From Cyprinodon diabolis (lineage: Eukaryota > Chordata > Actinopteri > Cyprinodontiformes > Cyprinodontidae): DNA of 64,000 nt. Below are positions 19,494 to 32,355 of the stretch, in pieces. The DNA is taken from positions 1 through 64,000 of the forward strand of contig JARPUW010000324.1 of NCBI GenBank assembly GCA_030533445.1, written 5' to 3'. Under the pieces are notes generated by a model that was not told the DNA's origin, did no database searches, and worked only from the letters and a program-made list of their open reading frames with translations. Position 1 is the first letter of the stretch; each line of letters opens with the position of its first letter. Position numbers and translations under genes: made by a program.

Positions 19494-22400
19494 AATTCTC
19501 CCGTATACCCAAAACTTCGGCGCGTAACTAGTCCCGCACGGTTTGGCGGATCGGGCCCAAAGTTGGCACACGCGTCGGGACCAATGGGGTGATGTGTGCT
19601 TGTATAAAACTTTCTCATTAGTCTGAAGGTTTGCGAATTATTAGCGAAAACGTCGCAAAAAAATCCCATAGGAAATGAATGGGGAGAGGAAAAAAAAAGC
19701 ATAAAAAACAGCACTTCACTGTGTCGGCATACATTCACCTAGAAAAACAGTTTAAAGCTCAGTTTGTAGATAAATCCTTCGTCTATTTAAAACTGAAGAC
19801 GGTATGTTGATAACTGCTACGGTTTTTGTATAATCAGACCTCAAGCGCCACAAAGTTTTAGCAAAATCCAGCCTGCTAGAGTGGAGCAACTGAAAAGCTA
19901 GAGTGTGAGGCAGGCGTTTTTTAAACACAAAAAAACATTTTAAACTCGCCCTCACGGCCACATATTTATAGCTAGAGTCACCATTTTTGTTCAGTTTGTA
20001 GACTGAAATCTCTGGACCCACACAATATCTTCGGAATTACGGTAGGATTAATACTTTTCCTTAAAAACCCTCCAGACCGACCTAAAGTCGATGAAAATCA
20101 GAGCCGTTTTTCATTGGTTTTGGAGCAGAAGAGGGGAGAAAAACGAATCAGACTATGTGTTTTAAACTCGTCATAAATATTTTTCTGAATGACACACATA
20201 CACCAAAGTTGGCATAGTTGGAGTCGAAGGATGACTGACGCTCACGGTGAAAATTTTTTTTGAATAACTCATACGGTTTTTGCTCAGCAGTCGTTTGTTC
20301 GGAGGACATTTTAAGCACCTGAAAGCTGAGTGACAGTGACCTGCTGCAGCTAGCTCAATTAGAAGCTTAGGTGTGATGAAACGTTTTTTCTTTTTCTTTC
20401 TCTTCCCATTCAGTTTGTAGATGACCTACAGCCATGAAAGTTACTCCAATTGAAGACAAGATATAGCTGTCGCTTAGATAAAAAGAATTTTTCAGATACC
20501 TTTTACGGTTTTTACTCAGCAGTCGTTTGTTCGGAGGGGTGCTTTAGCAGCTAAAAGGTGAGTGAGAGTGAGGTCCTGCAGTTCAAACAAAGGGAGGAGC
20601 AGGTGGGCCAACCATTTTGTTTGTGCTTCGTTTTGGGTTGTGAAAGACCTACAGACATGAAGGTTACCCCAGTCTGAGACAAAGGATAGATGTTGCTTTC
20701 ACTGAAAGAATTTTTCAGATACCTTTTACGGTTTTTGCTCAGCAGTCGTTTGTTCGGAGGGTAAGCACCTGGAAGCTAGCTGACAGTTAGCTTCTGCAGC
20801 AGCCTGCTAGAGTGCAGCTGCTGAAATCTTAGTGTGAGGCGGCCATTTCTCGCCCTCACGGCCACATATTTGGAGCTACAGTCACCATTTTTGGTCAGTT
20901 TGTAGACTGAAACCTCTGGACTCACACAATGTCTTCGGAATTACGGTAGGATTAATACTTTTCCTTAAAAACCCTCCAGACCAACCTAAAGTCGATGAGA
21001 GTTTCAGCCTTTCTCTATTCTTTTTGAGCTGAAGATGGGAGAGAAACGAATCAGACTATGTGTTTTCAACTCGTCATAAATATTTTTCTGAATGACACAC
21101 ATACACCAAAGTTGGTATAGTTGGAGTCGAAGGATTGCTGATGCTGATGGTGAAAATGTTTTTTGAATAACTCATATGGTTTTTGATCAGTAGTCGTTTG
21201 TTCGGTGCCGTTCTTCCCATACAAAAAAGCCTGGGAAGAAGAAACCAATAGTGAGTGCAGCTGTTGTCTGTGTCAGTGAGAGGCTCGTTAAGCGTTGTCA
21301 AGGTTACCAAGCTTCAAACAGATTTTACCTCTGCTGTTTTAAACAGCACATATTAATCTAATGGAGGGTGAAAGCACTGATTTAACATTGGGAAATGGAT
21401 ACTATATGACTGCTGTCCATGACACTTCCCTTGCCACTCAGCACTGATAGACTTTCAAAATAAGACTCCAGGGACCCTACAAAATAAAAGCCTCTATATT
21501 TTTTACATATATTTATTGCCCTATATGGCTCAACATTATGACCCAAACTCAACCCCGTTTTAGAGAATAGACTCTAGGAGACTGTTTAAAACACACCCTA
21601 TAGCAAATTTCAAAATAAAAGCCTCCCATTTCCGCTTCATCTACTGCCCTAATAACATGGAAAAAGAGTGATTTAACGATTGGAAAGTAATCAACTATCA
21701 TTGACGGATCTGAACATTTTCTATAAACACAACTCTGTTGGACTTTCAAAATAAGACTCCAGGGACCCTACAAAATAAAAGCCTCTAGATTATACTAATG
21801 CATTAATTGATGCAAATGGCTCAACATTATGACCCAAACTCTTCCAGGTTGTTTTTATTAGACTCTAGTGACCTTTTCAAAACACACCCCAGAGCAAATT
21901 TCACAATAAAAGTCTCCCATTTACTCTGTAATACAGCAACTATTCACCTAATAACATGGAAAACCAGTGATTTAACATTTGGAAATGGATTCTATATCAC
22001 TGCTGGGCGTGACCCATCTTTTGATGCACATTCATGATAGACTTTCAAAATAAGACTACAAGGACTCTACAGAATAAAAGCCTCTTCCTTATACACACTC
22101 ATACATTCTGGCATATTGCTCATTGCCATTGGTGATTTCATCACTGCAATGGCTCTTAGAAGGCGGGCGGAGCCCGCCAATGGTAACAGGCGGGCGGAGC
22201 CCGCCAAAGGTGATTACATCACTGCAATGGCTCTTAGCAGGCGGGCGGAGCCCGCCATTGGTGATTTCATCACTGCAATGGCTCTTAGAAGGCGGGCAGA
22301 GCCCGCCATTGGTGATTTTTTTCTTCACTGAGATGGCTCCCAGCAGGCGGGCGAAGCCCGCCAACTGGGCTTTACCCACTGTGTTTCAATATGGACAACC

Positions 22401-22640
22401 CATATTACCCTTGTGCATCATACGCTGTGCACGTCTATTTCCCAGATTTCAGCACAAGTGGCACACAGCTCTCTTTGCCCATGAACTTGCCCTCTTTCCT
22501 TCCCTCAGCAGCCCTCAAAGGCGTAAGCAGTTGGTCTGGGGAGCCCCGACGTCACTTGCCAGGGCCGTATTGGCCCGGTTCCCCAGACGGGCAGTAGGTG
22601 GCCCCCCTCAAAATTTCTTTAGAAATTTTCTAGTTATTAT
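19494..22640 (+). repeat. Satellite unit U3 (3147 bp)
   Basis: No minisatellite copy at its end; five mini-hairpins (22123-22362). It carries a deletion of about 23 bp before block B (GGCCATTTCTCGCCC), TTAGTCTGAAGG, ACAGTTTAAAGC and ACTCATATGG. All of these recur in U13, its near twin. Confidence 0.95.
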
Positions 22641-25600
22641 AATTCTCCCGTATACCCAAAACTTCGGCGCGTAACTAGTCCCGCACGGTTTGGCGGATCG
22701 GGCCCAAAGTTGGCACACGCGTCGGGACCAATGGGGTGATGTGTGCTTGTATAAAACTTTCTCATTAGTCCGAAGGTTTGCGAATTATTAGCGAAAACGT
22801 CGCAAAAAAATCCCATAGGAAATGAATGGGGAGAGGAAAAAAAAAGCATAAAAAACAGCACTTCACTGTGTCGGCATACATTCACCTAGAAAAACAGTTT
22901 GAAGCTCAGTTTGTAGATAAATCCTTCGTCTATTTAAAACTGAAGACGGTATGTTGATAACTGCTACGGTTTTTGTATAATCAGACCTCAAGCGCCACAA
23001 AGTTTTAGCAAAATCCAGCCTGCTAGAGTGGAGCAACTGAAAAGCTAGAGTGTGAGGCAGGCGTTTTTTAAACACAAAAAAACATTTTAAACTCGCCCTC
23101 ACGGCCACATATTTATAGCTAGAGTCACCATTTTTGGTCAGTTTGTAGACTGAAATCTCTGGACCCACACAATATCTTCGGAATTACGGTAGGATTAATA
23201 CTTTTCCTTAAAAACCCTCCAGACCGACCTAAAGTCGATGAAAATCAGAGCCGTTTTTCATTGGTTTTGGAGCAGAAGAGGGGAGAAAAACGAATCCGAC
23301 TATGTGTTTTAAACTCGTCATAAATATTTTTCTGAATGACACACATACACCAAAGTTGGCATAGTTGGAGTCGAAGGATGACTGACGCTCACGGTGAAAA
23401 AATTTTTTGAATAACTCATACGGTTTTTGCTCAGCAGTCGTTTGTTCGGAGGACATTTTAAGCACCTGAAAGCTGAGTGACAGTGACCTGCTGCAGCTAG
23501 CTCAATTAGAAGCTTAGGTGTGATGAAACGTTTTTTCTTTTTCTTTCTCTTCCCATTCAGTTTGTAGATGACCTACAGCCATGAAAGTTACTCCAATTGA
23601 AGACAAGATATAGCTGTCGCTTAGATAAAAAGAATTTTTCAGATACCTTTTACGGTTTTTACTCAGCAGTCGTTTGTTCGGAGGGGTGCTTTAGCAGCTA
23701 AAAGGTGAGTGAGAGTGAGGTCCTGCAGTTCAAACAAAGGGAGGAGCAGGTGGGCCAACCATTTTGTTTGTGCTTCGTTTTGGGTTGTGAAAGACCTACA
23801 GACATGAAGGTTACCCCAGTCTGAGACAAAGGATAGATGTTGCTTTCACTGAAAGAATTTTTCAGATATCTTTTACGGTTTTTGCTCAGCAGTCGTTTGT
23901 TCGGAGGGTAAGCACCTGGAAGCTAGCTGACAGTTAGCTTCTGCAGCAGCCTGCTAGAGTGCAGCTGCTGAAATCTTAGTGTGAGGCGGCCATTTTTTAA
24001 GATCAAACATCTTATTCTCGCCCTCACGGCCACATATTTGGAGCTACAGTCACCATTTTTGGTCAGTTTGTAGACTGAAACCTCTGGACTCACACAATGT
24101 CTTCGGAATTACGGTAGGATTAATACTTTGCCTTAAAAACCCTCCAGACCAACCTAAAGTGGATGAGAGTTTCAGCCTTTCTCCATTCTTTTTGAGCTGA
24201 AGATGGGAGAAAAACGAATCAGACTATGTGTTTTCAACTCGTCATAAATATTTTTCTGAATGACACACATACACCAAAGTTGGTATAGTTGGAGTCGAAG
24301 GATTGCTGATGCTCATGGTGAAAATGTTTTTTGAATAACTCATACGGTTTTTGATCAGTAGTCGTTTGTTCGGTGCCGTTCTTCCCATACAAAAAAGCCT
24401 GGGAAGAAGAAACCAATAGTGAGTGCAGCTGTTGTCTGTGTCAGTGAGAGGCTCGTTAAGCGTTGTCAAGGTTACCAAGCTTCAAACAGATTTTACCTCT
24501 GCTGTTTTAAACAGCACATATTAATCTAATGGAGGGTGAAAGGACTGATTTAACATTGGGAAATGGATACTATATGACTGCTGTACATGACACTTCCCTT
24601 GCCACTCAGCACTGATAGACTTTCAAAATAAGACTCCAGGGACCCTACAAAATAAAAGCCTCTATATTTTTTACATATATTTATTGCTCTATATGGCTCA
24701 ACATTATGACCCAAACTCAACCCCGTTTTAGAGAATAGACTCTAGGAGACTGTTTAAAACACACCCTATAGCAAATTTCAAAATAAAAGCCTCCCATTTC
24801 CGCTTCATCTACTGCCCTAATAACATGGAAAAAGAGTGATTTAACGATTGGAAAGTAATCAACTATCATTGACGGGTCTGAACATTTTCTATAAACACAA
24901 CTCTGTTGGACTTTCAAAATAAGACTCCAGGGACCCTACAAAATAAAAGCCTCTAGATTATAGTAATGCATTAATTGATGCAAATGGCTCAACATTATGA
25001 CCCAAACTCTTCCAGGTTGTTTTTATTAGACTCTAGTGACCTTTTCAAAACACACCCCAGAGCAAATTTCACAATAAAAGTCTCCCATTTACTCTGTAAT
25101 ACAGCAACTATTCACCTAATAACATGGAAAACCAGTGATTTAACATTTGGAAATGGATTCTATATCACTGCTGGGCGTGACCCATCTTTTGATGCACATT
25201 CATGATAGACTTTCAAAATAAGACTACAAGGACTCTACAGAATAAAAGCCTCTTCCTTATACACACTCATACATTCTGGCATATTGCTCATTGCCATTGG
25301 TGATTTCATCACTGCAATGGCTCTTAGAAGGCGGGCGGAGCCCGCCAATGGTAACAGGCGGGCGGAGCCCGCCAAAGGTGATTACATCACTGCAATGGCT
25401 CTTAGCAGGCGGGCGGAGCCCGCCATTGGTGATTTCATCACTGCAATGGCTCTTAGAAGGCGGGCAGAGCCCGCCATTGGTGATTTTTTTCTTCACTGAG
25501 ATGGCTCCTAGCAGGCGGGCGAAGCCCGCCAACTGGGCTTTACCCACTGTGTTTCAATATGGACAACCCATATTACCCTTGTGCATCATACTCTGTGCAC

Positions 25601-25811
25601 GTCTATTTCCCAGATTTCAGCACAAGTGGCACACAGCTCTCTTTGCCCATGAACTTGCCCTCTTTCCTTCCCTCAGCAGCCCTCAAAGGCGTAAGCAGTT
25701 GGTCTGGGGAGCCCCGACGTCACTTGCCAGGGCCGTATTGGCCCGGTTCCCCAGACGGGCAGTAGGTGGCCCCCCTCAAAATTTCTTTAGAAATTTTCTA
25801 GTTATTATTAT
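22641..25811 (+). repeat. Satellite unit U4 (3171 bp)
   Basis: No minisatellite copy; five mini-hairpins (25291-25530). It carries GAATCCGAC in block A (also in U7, U10, the second A block of U15, and U16) and apparently private changes TACTTTGCC and AAAGTGGATG near block B. Confidence 0.95.
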
Positions 25812-28800
25812 AATTCTCCCGTATACCCAAAACTTCGGCGCGTAACTAGTCCCGCACGGTTTGGCGGATCGGGCCCAAAGTTGGCACACGCGTCGGGACC
25901 AATGGGGTGATGTGTGCTTGTATAAAACTTTCTCATTAGTCCGAAGGTTTGCGAATTATTAGCGAAAACGTCGCAAAAAAATCCCATAGGAAATGAATGG
26001 GGAGAGGAAAAAAAAAGCATAAAAAACAGCACTTCACTGTGTCGGCATACATTCACCTAGAAAAACAGTTTGAAGCTCAGTTTGTAGATAAATCCTTCGT
26101 CTATTTAAAACTGAAGACGGTATGTTGATAACTGCTACGGTTTTTGTATAATCAGACCTCAAGCGCCACAAAGTTTTAGCAAAATCCAGCCTGCTAGAGT
26201 GGAGCAACTGAAAAGCTAGAGTGTGAGGCAGGCGTTTTTTAAACACAAAAAAACATTTTAAACTCGCCCTCACGGCCACATATTTATAGCTAGAGTCACC
26301 ATTTTTGGTCAGTTTGTAGACTGAAATCTCTGGACCCACACAATATCTTCGGAATTACGGTAGGATTAATACTTTTCCTTAAAAACCCTCCAGACCGACC
26401 TAAAGTCGATGAAAATCAGAGCCGTTTTTCATTGGTTTTGGAGCAGAAGAGGGGAGAAAAACGAATCAGACTATGTGTTTTAAACTCGTCATAAATATTT
26501 TTCTGAATGACACACATACACCAAAGTTGGCATAGTTGGAGTCGAAGGATGGCTGACGCTCACGGTGAAAAAATATTTTGAATAACTCATACGGTTTTTG
26601 CTCAGCAGTCGTTTGTTCGGAGGACATTTTAAGCAGCTGAAAGCTGAGTGACAGTGACCTGCTGCAGCTAGCTCAATTAGAAGCTTAGGTGTGATGAAAC
26701 GTTTTTTCTTTTTCTTTCTCTTCCCATTCAGTTTGTAGATGACCTACAGCCATGAAAGTTACTCCAATCGAAGACAAGATATAGCTGTCGCTTAGATAAA
26801 AAGAATTTTTCAGATACCTTTTACGGTTTTTACTCAGCAGTCGTTTGTTCGGAGGGGTGCTTTAGCAGCTAAAAGGTGAGTGAGAGTGAGGTCCTGCAGT
26901 TAAAAGAAAGGGAGGAGCAGGTGGGCCAACCATTTTGTTTGTGCTTCGTTTTGGGTTGTGAAAGACCTACAGACATGAAGGTTACCCCAGTCTGAGACAA
27001 AGGATAGATGTTGCTTTCACTGAAAGAATTTTTCAGATATCTTTTACGGTTTTTGCTCAGCAGTCGTTTGTTCGGAGGGTAAGCACCTGGAAGCTAGCTG
27101 ACAGTTAGCTTCTGCAGCAGCCTGCTAGAGTGCAGCTGCTGAAATCTTAGTGTGAGGCGGCCATTTTTTTAAGATCAAACATCTTATTCTCGCCCTCACG
27201 GCCACATATTTGGAGCTACAGTCACCATTTTTGGTCAGTTTGTAGACTGAAACCTCTGGACTCACACAATGTCTTCGGAATTACGGTAGGATTAATACTT
27301 TTCCTTAAAAACCCTCCAGACCAACCTAAAGTCGATGAGAGTTTCAGCCTTTCTCTATTCTTTTTGAGCTGAAGATGGGAGAGAAACGAATCAGACTATG
27401 TGTTTTCAACTCGTCATAAATATTTTTCTGAATGACACACATACACCAAAGTTGGTATAGTTGGAGTCGAAGGATTGCTGATGCTCATGGTGAAAATGTT
27501 TTTTGAATAACTCATACGGTTTTTGATCAGTAGTCGTTTGTTCGGTGCCGTTCTTCCCATACAAAAAAGCCTGGGAAGAAGAAACCAATAGTGAGTGCAG
27601 CTGTTGTCTGTGTCAGTGAGAGGCTCGTTAAGCGTTGTCAAGGTTACCAAGCTTCAAACAGATTTTACCTCTGCTGTTTTAAACAGCACATATTAATCTA
27701 ATGGAGGGTGAAAGGACTGATTTAACATTGGGAAATGGATACTATATGACTGCTGTCCATGACACTTCCCTTGCCACTCAGCACTGATAGACTTTCAAAA
27801 TAAGACTCCAGGGACCCTACAAAATAAAAGCCTCTATATTTTTTACATATATTTATTGCCCTATATGGCTCAACATTATGACCCAAACTCAACCCCGTTT
27901 TAGAGAATAGACTCTAGGAGACTGTTTAAAACACACCCTATAGCAAATTTCAAAATAAAAGCCTCCCATTTCCGCTTCATCTACTGCCCTAATAACATGG
28001 AAAAAGAGTGATTTAACGATTGGAAAGTAATCAACTATCATTGACGGGTCTGAACATTTTCTATAAACACAACTCTGTTGGACTTTCAAAATAAGACTCC
28101 AGGGACCCTACAAAATAAAAGCCTCTAGATTATACTAATGCATTAATTGATGCAAATGGCTCAACATTATGACCCAAACTCTTCCAGGTTGTTTTTATTA
28201 GACTCTAGTGACCTTTTCAAAACACACCCAGAGCAAATTTCACAATAAAAGTCTCCCATTTACTCTGTAATACAGCAACTATTCACCTAATAACATGGAA
28301 AACCAGTGATTTAACATTTGGAAATGGATTCTATATCACTGCTGGGCGTGACCCATCTTTTGATGCACATTCATGATAGACTTTCAAAATAAGACTACAA
28401 GGACTCTACAGAATAAAAGCCTCTTCCTTATACACACTCATACATTCTGGCATATTGCTCATTGCCATTGGTGATTTCATCACTGCAATGGCTCTTAGAA
28501 GGCGGGCGGAGCCCGCCAATGGTAACAGGCGGGCGGAGCCCGCCAAAGGTGATTACATCACTGCAATGGCTCTTAGCAGGCGGGCGGAGCCCGCCATTGG
28601 TGATTTCATCACTGCAATGGCTCTTAGAAGGCGGGCAGAGCCCGCCATTGGTGATTTTTTTCTTCACTGAGATGGATCCCAGAAGGCGGGCGAAGCCCGC
28701 AAACTGGGCTTTACCCACTGTGTTTCAATATGGACAACCCATATTACCCTTGTGCATCATACGCTGTGCACGTCTATTTCCCAGATTTCAGCACAAGTGG

Positions 28801-29186
28801 CACACAGCTCTCTTTGCCCATGAACTTGCCCTCTTTCCTTCCCTCAGCAGCCCTCAAAGGCGTAAGCAGTTGGTCTGGGGAGCCCCGACGTCACTTGCCA
28901 GGGCCGTATTGGCCCGGTTCCCCAGACGGGCAGTAGGTGGCCCCCCTCAAAATTTCTTTAGAAATTTTCTAGTTGGGGGGCCACATGCCGAAGGCATGGC
29001 CCACCTACTACTATTGCACATATTTATTCCGCGTATTATTATTATTGGGGGGCCACATGCCGAAGGCATGGCCCACCTACTACTATTGCACATATTTATT
29101 CCGCGTATTATTGGGGGGCCACATGCCGAAGGCATGGCCCACCTACTACTATTGCACATATTTATTCCGCGTATTATTATTATTAT
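25812..29186 (+). repeat. Satellite unit U5 (3375 bp)
   Basis: Ends with three minisatellite copies; five mini-hairpins (28462-28701), the last with a one-base stem change (GCCCGCAA). GATGGCTGACG and AAATATTTTG in block A link it to U8, and GTTAAAAGAAAG links its middle part to U2 and U14, so it is a mosaic. Confidence 0.95.
28975..29183 (+). repeat. Hairpin minisatellite block, 3 copies (end of U5)
   Basis: Copies start at 28975, 29047 and 29113 (spacings 72 and 66). Confidence 0.96.
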
Positions 29187-32100
29187 AATTCTCCCGTATA
29201 CCCAAAACTTCGGCACGTAACTAGTCCCGCACGGTTTGGCGGATCGGGCCCAAAGTTGGCACACGCGTCGGGACCAATGGGGTGATGTGTGCTTGTATAA
29301 AACTTTCTCATTAGTCCGAAGGTTTGCGAATTATTAGCGAAAACGTCGCAAAAAAATCCCATAGGAAATGAATGGGGAGAGGAAAAAAAAAGCATAAAAA
29401 ACAGCACTTCACTGTGTCGCCATACATTCACCTAGAAAAACAGTTTGAAGCTCAGTTTGTAGATAAATCCTTCGTCTATTTAAAACTGAAGACGGTATGT
29501 TGATAACTGCTACGGTTTTTGTATAATCAGACCTCAAGCGCCACAAAGTTTTAGCAAAATCCAGCCTGCTAGAGTGGAGCAACTGAAAAGCTAGAGTGTG
29601 AGGCAGGCGTTTTTTAAACACAAAAAAACATTTTAAACTCGCCCTCACGGCCACATATTTATAGCTAGAGTCACCATTTTTGGTCAGTTTGTAGACTGAA
29701 ATCTCTGGACCCACACAATATCTTCGGAATTACGGTAGGATTAATACTTTTCCTTAAAAACCCTCCAGACCGACCTAAAGTCGATGAAAATCAGAGCCGT
29801 TTTTCATTGGTTTTGGAGCAGAAGAGGGGAGAAAAACGAATCAGACTATGTGTTTTAAACTCGTCGTAAATATTTTTCTGAATGACACACATACACCAAA
29901 GTTGGCATAGTTGGAGTCGAAGGATGACTGACGCTCACGGTGAAAAAATTTTTTGAATAACTCATACGGTTTTTGCTCAGCAGTCGTTTGTTCGGAGGAC
30001 ATTTTAAGCACCTGAAAGCTGAGTGACAGTGACCTGCTGCAGCTAGCTCAATTAGAAGCTTAGGTGTGATGAAACGTTTTTTCTTTTTCTTTCTCTTCCC
30101 GTTCAGTTTGTAGATGACCTACAGCCATGAAAGTTACTCCAATTGAAGACAAGATATAGCTGTCGCTTAGATAAAAAGAATTTTTCAGATACCTTTTACG
30201 GTTTTTACTCAGCAGTCGTTTGTTCGGAGGGGTGCTTTAGCAGCTAAAAGGTGAGTGAGAGTGAGGTCCTGCAGTTCAAACAAAGGGAGGAGCAGGTGGG
30301 CCAACCATTTTGTTTGTGCTTCGTTTTGGGTTGTGAAAGACCTACAGACATGAAGGTTACCCCAGTCTGAGACAAAGGATAGATGTTGCTTTCACTGAAA
30401 GAATTTTTCAGATATCTTTTACGGTTTTTGCTCAGCAGTCGTTTGTTCGGAGGGTAAGCACCTGGAAGCTAGCTGACAGTTAGCTTCTGCAGCAGCCTGC
30501 TAGAGTGCAGCTGCTGAAATTTAGTGTGAGGCGGCCATTTTTTTAAGATCAAACATCTTATTCTCGCCCTCACGGCCACATATTTGGAGCTACAGTCACC
30601 ATTTTTGGTCAGTTTGTAGACTGAAACCTCTGGACTCACACAATGTCTTCGGAATTACGGTAGGATTAATACTTTTCCTTAAAAACCCTCCAGACCAACC
30701 TAAAGTCGATGAGTTTCAGCCTTTCTCCATTCTTTTTGAGCTGAAGATGGGAGAGAAACGAATCAGACTATGTGTTTTCAAGTCGTCATAAATATTGTTC
30801 TGAATGACACACATACACCAAAGTTGGTATAGTTGGAGTCGAAGGATTGCTGATGCTCATGGTGAAAATGTTTTTTGAATAACTCATACGGTTTTTGATC
30901 AGTAGTCGTTTGTTCGGTGCCGTTCTTCCTATACAAAAAAGCCTGGGAAGAAGAAACGAATAGTGAGTGCAGCTGTTGTCTGTGTCAGTGAGAGGCTCGT
31001 TAAGCGTTGTCAAGGTTACCAAGCTTCAAACAGATTTTACCTCTGCTGTTTTAAACAGCACATATTAATCTAATGGAGGGTGAAAGGACTGATTTAACAT
31101 TGGGAAATGGATACTATATGACTGCTGTCCATGACACTTCCCTTGCCACTCAGCACTGATAGACTTTCAAAATAAGACTCCAGGGACCCTACAAAATAAA
31201 AGCCTCTATATTTTTTACATATATTTATTGCTCTATATGGCTCAACATTATGACCCAAACTCAACCCCGTTTTAGAGAATAGACTCTAGGAGACTGTTTA
31301 AAACACACCCTATAGCAAATTTCAAAATAAAAGCCTCCCATTTCCGCTTCATCTACTGCCCTAATAACATGGAAAAAGAGTGATTTAATGATTGGAAAGT
31401 AATCAACTATCATTGACGGGTCTGAACATTTTCTATAAACACAACTCTGTTGGACTTTCAAAATAAGACTCCAGGGACCCTACAAAATAAAAGCCTCTAG
31501 ATTATAGTAATGCATTAATTGATGCAAATGGCTCAACATTATGACCCAAACTCTTCCAGGTTGTTTTTATTAGACTCTAGTGACCTTTTCAAAACACACC
31601 CCAGAGCAAATTTCACAATAAAAGTCTCCCATTTACTCTGTAATACAGCAACTATTCACCTAATAACATGGAAAACCAGTGATTTAACATTTGGAAATGG
31701 ATTCTATATCACTGCTGGGCGTGACCCATCTTTTGATGCACATTCATGATAGACTTTCAAAATAAGACTACAAGGACTCTACAGAATAAAAGCCTCTTCC
31801 TTATACACACTCATACATTCTGGCATATTGCTCATTGCCATTGGTGATTTCATCACTGCAATGGCTCTTAGAAGGCGGGCGTAGCCCGCCAATGGTAACA
31901 GGCGGGCGGAGCCCGCCAAAGGTGATTACATCACTGCAATGGCTCTTAGCAGGCGGGCGGAGCCCGCCATTGGTGATTTCATCACTGCAATGGCTCTTAG
32001 AAGGCGGGCAGAGCCCGCCATTGGTGATTTTTTTCTTCACTGAGATGGCTCCTAGCAGGCGGGCGAAGCCCGCCAACTGGGCTTTACCCACTGTGTTTCA

Positions 32101-32355
32101 ATATGGACAACCCATATTACCCTTGTGCATCATACGCTGTGCACGTCTATTTCCCAGATTTCAGCACAAGTGGCACACAGCTCTCTTTGCCCATGAACTT
32201 GCCCTCTTTCCTTCCCTCAGCAGCCCTCAAAGGCGTAAGCAGTTGGTCTGGGGAGCCCCGACGTCACTTGCCAGGGCCGTATTGGCCCGGTTCCCCAGAC
32301 GGGCAGTAGGTGGCCCCCCTCAAAATTTCTTTAGAAATTTTCTAGTTATTATTAT
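29187..32355 (+). repeat. Satellite unit U6 (3169 bp)
   Basis: No minisatellite copy; five mini-hairpins (31835-32074), the first with loop GTA. Variant GTGTCGCCATAC near its start is shared only with U7. CTTCCTATAC and GAAACGAATAG near block B appear private. Confidence 0.95.
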